Source of the DNA: Actinomycetota bacterium
Lineage (GTDB): Bacteria > Actinomycetota > Actinomycetes > Nanopelagicales > Nanopelagicaceae
NCBI GenBank assembly: GCA_947381255.1
Contig: CANCUC010000027.1
Span: 1 to 8,589, forward strand
Direction: 5' to 3'
Length of the DNA: 8,589 nucleotides
Part shown: one piece after another, positions 5,763 through 8,589 of the stretch
How the letters are laid out: each line of letters starts with the position of its first letter
Position numbering within the stretch: position 1 is the stretch's first letter
Notes under the pieces: generated by a model
The model's database searches: none
Told to the model about the DNA's origin: nothing
The model's input: only the letters and a program-made list of their open reading frames with translations
Translations under genes and position numbers: made by a program

Positions 5763-8450
5763 GTGGCTGTTCTAGATAAAATCCTTCGTGCTGGTGAAGG
5801 TCGTGCGGTTCGCAACCTAGAAAAGATTGCCGCTGAAGTGAACTCTTGGGAGGCCAAGACCCTCGCAATGAGCGATGAGGAGCTACGGGCTCAAACTCAA
5901 AAATTTAGAGATCGTCTCGCCGCAGGCGAAGATCTCGACTCACTGCTTCCTGAAGCATTCGCCACCGTTCGCCAGGCGGCGATGCGCACCCTCGGTCAGC
6001 GTCACTATGACGTGCAGGTGATGGGTGGAGCAGCGCTACACCTTGGAAATATCGCTGAAATGCGTACTGGTGAGGGTAAGACTCTGGTTTCAACTCTGCC
6101 GGCTTATCTCAATGCACTCACCGGAAAAGGCGTTCACGTTGTTACAACGAACGACTACCTAGCCGAGCGCGATAGCGAGTGGATGGGTCGCGTACACCGC
6201 TTCCTAGGTTTAAAGGTCGGCGTCATCCTCGCAAACATGACTCCTGCTGAGCGCCGTGAGGCATATGCAGCAGATATAACCTACGGAACAAATAACGAGT
6301 TCGGCTTCGATTACCTTCGCGACAATATGGCTTGGGCTCTTGAGGATTGTGTTCAACGCGAACATAACTTTGCAATCGTGGATGAGGTTGACTCCATCTT
6401 GATTGATGAAGCAAGAACTCCACTGATCATCAGCGGACCTGCCGATAAGGCAACAAAGTGGTACGTGGAATTTGCCAATATTTGCGGCCAACTCCAGCGC
6501 GATGTTCACTATGAAATTGATGAGAAGAAGAAGACCGTTTCAATTCTTGAAGCTGGTGTTACAAAGGTAGAGAGCATTCTCGGTATCGAGAATTTGTATG
6601 AAGCTGTAAACACCCCACTTATCGGATACCTCAACAACGGTATTCGCGCAAAGGAACTCTTTAAGCGCGACAAGGATTATGTGGTGATGAATGGCGAGCT
6701 ACTCATCGTTGATGAGCACACAGGTCGCATGCTCTCCGGTCGTCGCTACTCTGAAGGTCTCCACCAAGCCCTGGAAGCAAAAGAGCGTATTGAGATTAAA
6801 GATGAGAATCAGACGCTAGCAACCATCACCCTTCAGAACTATTTCCGTCTCTACGAGAAGCTCTCCGGTATGACCGGTACAGCGATGACAGAGGCCGCTG
6901 AATTTATGCAGATTTACAAGTTGGGCGTGATACCCATCCCAACCAATAAGCCAACAGCTCGTGTGGACTCACCTGACCTTATTTACAAGACCGAAGCCGC
7001 AAAATTCCTCGCGGTAGCGGAAGATATTGTGAAGCGCCACAAGGCTGGTCAACCAGTACTTGTCGGAACAGTTTCAGTAGAGAAGTCGGAAGAGCTCTCT
7101 GCCGTCTTGACTCGCCGTGGAATTAAGCACGAGGTCTTGAACGCGAAGCAACATGAGCGTGAAGCGGCTGTTATCGCACGCGCCGGAACCGTCGGAGCTG
7201 TAACAGTTGCAACCAATATGGCTGGTCGCGGAACTGACATCATGCTCGGCGGAAACCCAGAGTTCATGGCTGATTTCGAACTTCAACGTCAAGGGCTAAA
7301 TCCTGCTGAGAATCCCGAAGAGTATGAAGCCGCGTGGCCTGCTGAGATTGCAAAGCAGAAGGCAGCTGTTGCACTTGAGCACGAGACGGTTGTCGCTGCA
7401 GGTGGTCTATACGTTCTGGGCACTGAGCGTCATGAATCTCGTCGTATCGATAACCAGCTTCGTGGTCGTTCTGGTCGCCAAGGTGATCCAGGTGAGTCTC
7501 GTTTCTATCTCTCACTTCAAGATGACTTGATGCGTCGCTTTAACTCCGGATTGGTAGAGCGCTTCTTAGGCGCAGCCGGAATCGCGGATGATGTCCCTAT
7601 TGAATCCAAGATGGTTTCAAATGCAATTCGCTCCGCACAGACCCAGGTTGAATCTCTCAACTTCGAAATGCGTAAAAATGTTTTGAAGTATGACGATGTT
7701 ATGAATCGCCAACGTACCGTGATCTACTCAGAGCGCCGCGAGGTTCTTGAAGGTGCCGATATCAGCGAACAGGTTCAAAACTTTATGGCTGACACCATCA
7801 CCGCATATGTACAAGGTGCTACCGCTGAGGGCTACCCAGAGCAATGGGACCTTGAAGCACTCTTCACCGCACTTCGTACCCTCTACCCTGCATCCGTCTC
7901 ACCTGATTCACTCGCTGCAGAAGTTGGGGGAGTAAATAACCTGGATGCAGATTTAATCTTGAATCGCATCTTGGATGATTCCAAGGCGCAGTATGCAGCG
8001 CGCGAAGAGTCTCTCACCCCGCCAGTTACTCGCGAACTAGAGCGCAAGGTCTTGCTCTCAGTTCTCGATCGCAAATGGCGTGAACACCTCTATGAGATGG
8101 ATTATCTGCAAGAGGGAATCGGTCTTCGTGCCATGGCACAGCGCGATCCACTTGTTGAATACCAACGTGAAGGTTACGAATTATTTGCTGCCATGATGGA
8201 TGGAATTAAAGAGGAGCTCGTCGGCCTGCTATTCCACGTCGAGGTAAATGTTGAAGCGAACGATGAGAGCGGCGCTCCAGTTATTGCTGCGCCAGGTCTT
8301 GAAGTTCCAACTCAGCCCGAGGTGAGCCAATTGCGCTACACCGCAGCTGATGAGGATGGATCAACCCAAGAAAGTGGCGGCACTCCAAAGAATGCTCCAT
8401 GTCCTTGTGGTTCAGGTCGTAAGTACAAGCGCTGCCACGGCGCCGCTTAA
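5763..8450 (+). CDS. secA: SecA, preprotein translocase motor ATPase
   Basis: SecA drives unfolded preproteins through the SecYEG channel at the cytoplasmic membrane and is essential. The 895 residues begin like other actinobacterial SecA1 proteins (KILRAGEGR). They show the QVMGG motif at 85-89, Walker A TGEGKT at 102-107 (Lys106), Walker B DEVD at 207-210, the preprotein cross-linking domain from about 220 to 360, TNMAGRGTD at 484-492, and the arginine-finger helicase motif QLRGRSGRQGD from 565. The helical scaffold and wing domains follow, including LDRKWREHLYEMDYLQEG. After a linker of about 45 residues the protein ends in a SEC-C metal-binding motif, Cys880, Cys882, Cys891 and His892. 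As I recall, Streptomyces and M. tuberculosis SecA1 lack that motif and have longer basic tails. GTG 5763 is preceded by GAGG at 5755-5758, a tight spacing. The 47-base gap from comF has a weak -10-like TACGAT at 5716-5721, so a separate promoter is possible. The hpf gene that usually precedes secA is absent. Confidence 0.97.
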   Translation: MAVLDKILRAGEGRAVRNLEKIAAEVNSWEAKTLAMSDEELRAQTQKFRDRLAAGEDLDSLLPEAFATVRQAAMRTLGQRHYDVQVMGGAALHLGNIAEMRTGEGKTLVSTLPAYLNALTGKGVHVVTTNDYLAERDSEWMGRVHRFLGLKVGVILANMTPAERREAYAADITYGTNNEFGFDYLRDNMAWALEDCVQREHNFAIVDEVDSILIDEARTPLIISGPADKATKWYVEFANICGQLQRDVHYEIDEKKKTVSILEAGVTKVESILGIENLYEAVNTPLIGYLNNGIRAKELFKRDKDYVVMNGELLIVDEHTGRMLSGRRYSEGLHQALEAKERIEIKDENQTLATITLQNYFRLYEKLSGMTGTAMTEAAEFMQIYKLGVIPIPTNKPTARVDSPDLIYKTEAAKFLAVAEDIVKRHKAGQPVLVGTVSVEKSEELSAVLTRRGIKHEVLNAKQHEREAAVIARAGTVGAVTVATNMAGRGTDIMLGGNPEFMADFELQRQGLNPAENPEEYEAAWPAEIAKQKAAVALEHETVVAAGGLYVLGTERHESRRIDNQLRGRSGRQGDPGESRFYLSLQDDLMRRFNSGLVERFLGAAGIADDVPIESKMVSNAIRSAQTQVESLNFEMRKNVLKYDDVMNRQRTVIYSERREVLEGADISEQVQNFMADTITAYVQGATAEGYPEQWDLEALFTALRTLYPASVSPDSLAAEVGGVNNLDADLILNRILDDSKAQYAAREESLTPPVTRELERKVLLSVLDRKWREHLYEMDYLQEGIGLRAMAQRDPLVEYQREGYELFAAMMDGIKEELVGLLFHVEVNVEANDESGAPVIAAPGLEVPTQPEVSQLRYTAADEDGSTQESGGTPKNAPCPCGSGRKYKRCHGAA

Positions 8451-8451
8451 A

Positions 8452-8589
8452 TCAACCAGTATTACGAAGGCCAGCAGCAACGCCATTAATCGTTAAGAGC
8501 AATGCGCGTCTAATGGTGGTGTCTGGACTCTCGCCCTTACGTACCCGCTCCAGCAGAGAAATTTGCAAGAGGTGGAGTGGGGCGAGGTA
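8452..8589 (-). CDS. ppc: Phosphoenolpyruvate carboxylase, C-terminal end (partial)
   Basis: Reading the - strand from the window edge gives 45 codons open from the first base, then TGA at 8454-8452. The peptide includes LHLLQISLLERVRKGE and ends TINGVAAGLRNTG. The ending closely matches the very conserved C-terminus of bacterial PEP carboxylase (TINGIAAG-RNTG), whose last residues pack near the active site. The enzyme adds bicarbonate to phosphoenolpyruvate to make oxaloacetate, refilling the citric acid cycle. The start and most of the gene lie beyond the right edge, so integrity cannot be judged. It converges on secA with a single base (8451) between the two stop codons. No hairpin terminator fits between them, so the transcripts probably overlap at their 3' ends. 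Confidence 0.9.
   Translation of the reverse strand, partial: YLAPLHLLQISLLERVRKGESPDTTIRRALLLTINGVAAGLRNTG

Noticed and set aside
6210..6509. 99-codon open frame on the - strand inside secA
   Set aside because: It lies wholly within well-conserved secA sequence (Walker B region), and its peptide resembles no known family. It is a shadow frame.
8483..8516. Inverted repeat CCATTA/TAATGG as a terminator for secA
   Set aside because: The six-base arms are 22 bases apart, there is no T tract after them, and they lie inside conserved ppc coding sequence.
1..8589. Mobile element, CRISPR array, defence system or wholly new gene system
   Set aside because: All long coding regions belong to recognised housekeeping families. 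No transposase, integrase, direct-repeat array or unusual gene cluster is visible.

Overview
This window is a compact, one-directional actinobacterial housekeeping block of six genes on the + strand: manB, ahcY, mtrA, mtrB, a comF-family gene and secA. The 3' end of a seventh gene, ppc, enters from the right edge on the - strand. The MtrA/MtrB pair, closely matching Mycobacterium tuberculosis MtrA, and the Streptomyces-like SecA place the organism in Actinomycetota. From memory, the same genes occur in the same order in M. tuberculosis (manB ... sahH-tmk-mtrA-mtrB-lpqB-...-comF-like-hpf-secA1). Here the usual spacer genes are missing: manA/SIS-domain genes between manB and ahcY, tmk between ahcY and mtrA, lpqB between mtrB and comF, and hpf between comF and secA. 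With tiny gaps and start/stop overlaps and a base composition that is moderate rather than very high GC, this suggests a small-genome, streamlined lineage such as free-living freshwater or marine actinobacteria. That lineage assignment is inference.

Layout: 1-62 is an AT-rich upstream region with a possible -10 box that would make manB leaderless. 63-1430 is phosphomannomutase/phosphoglucomutase. 1431-1499 is a short leader with nested inverted repeats and a strong ribosome binding site. 1500-2777 is S-adenosylhomocysteine hydrolase of the short archaeal/Thermotoga/cyanobacterial type, unlike the long form usual in Actinomycetota. 2777-3457 and 3454-5028 are the MtrA response regulator and MtrB sensor kinase, joined to ahcY and to each other by overlapping stop/start codons. 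5047-5715 is a ComF-family phosphoribosyltransferase-like protein with a four-cysteine N-terminal motif. 5763-8450 is the SecA preprotein translocase ATPase with an intact C-terminal metal-binding motif. 8452-8589 (-) encodes the last 45 residues of phosphoenolpyruvate carboxylase, converging on secA with one base between the two stop codons.

Functionally, manB supplies mannose-1-phosphate for envelope glycans, ahcY clears the product inhibitor of methyltransferases, MtrAB controls envelope and division genes, and SecA drives export. No mobile element, CRISPR array, tRNA, rRNA or defence system is visible. The most interesting points are the atypical SAH hydrolase, the loss of lpqB and other spacer genes from a conserved block, the coupling of ahcY to mtrAB, and the structured-looking ahcY leader. 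I do not see a wholly new system here.
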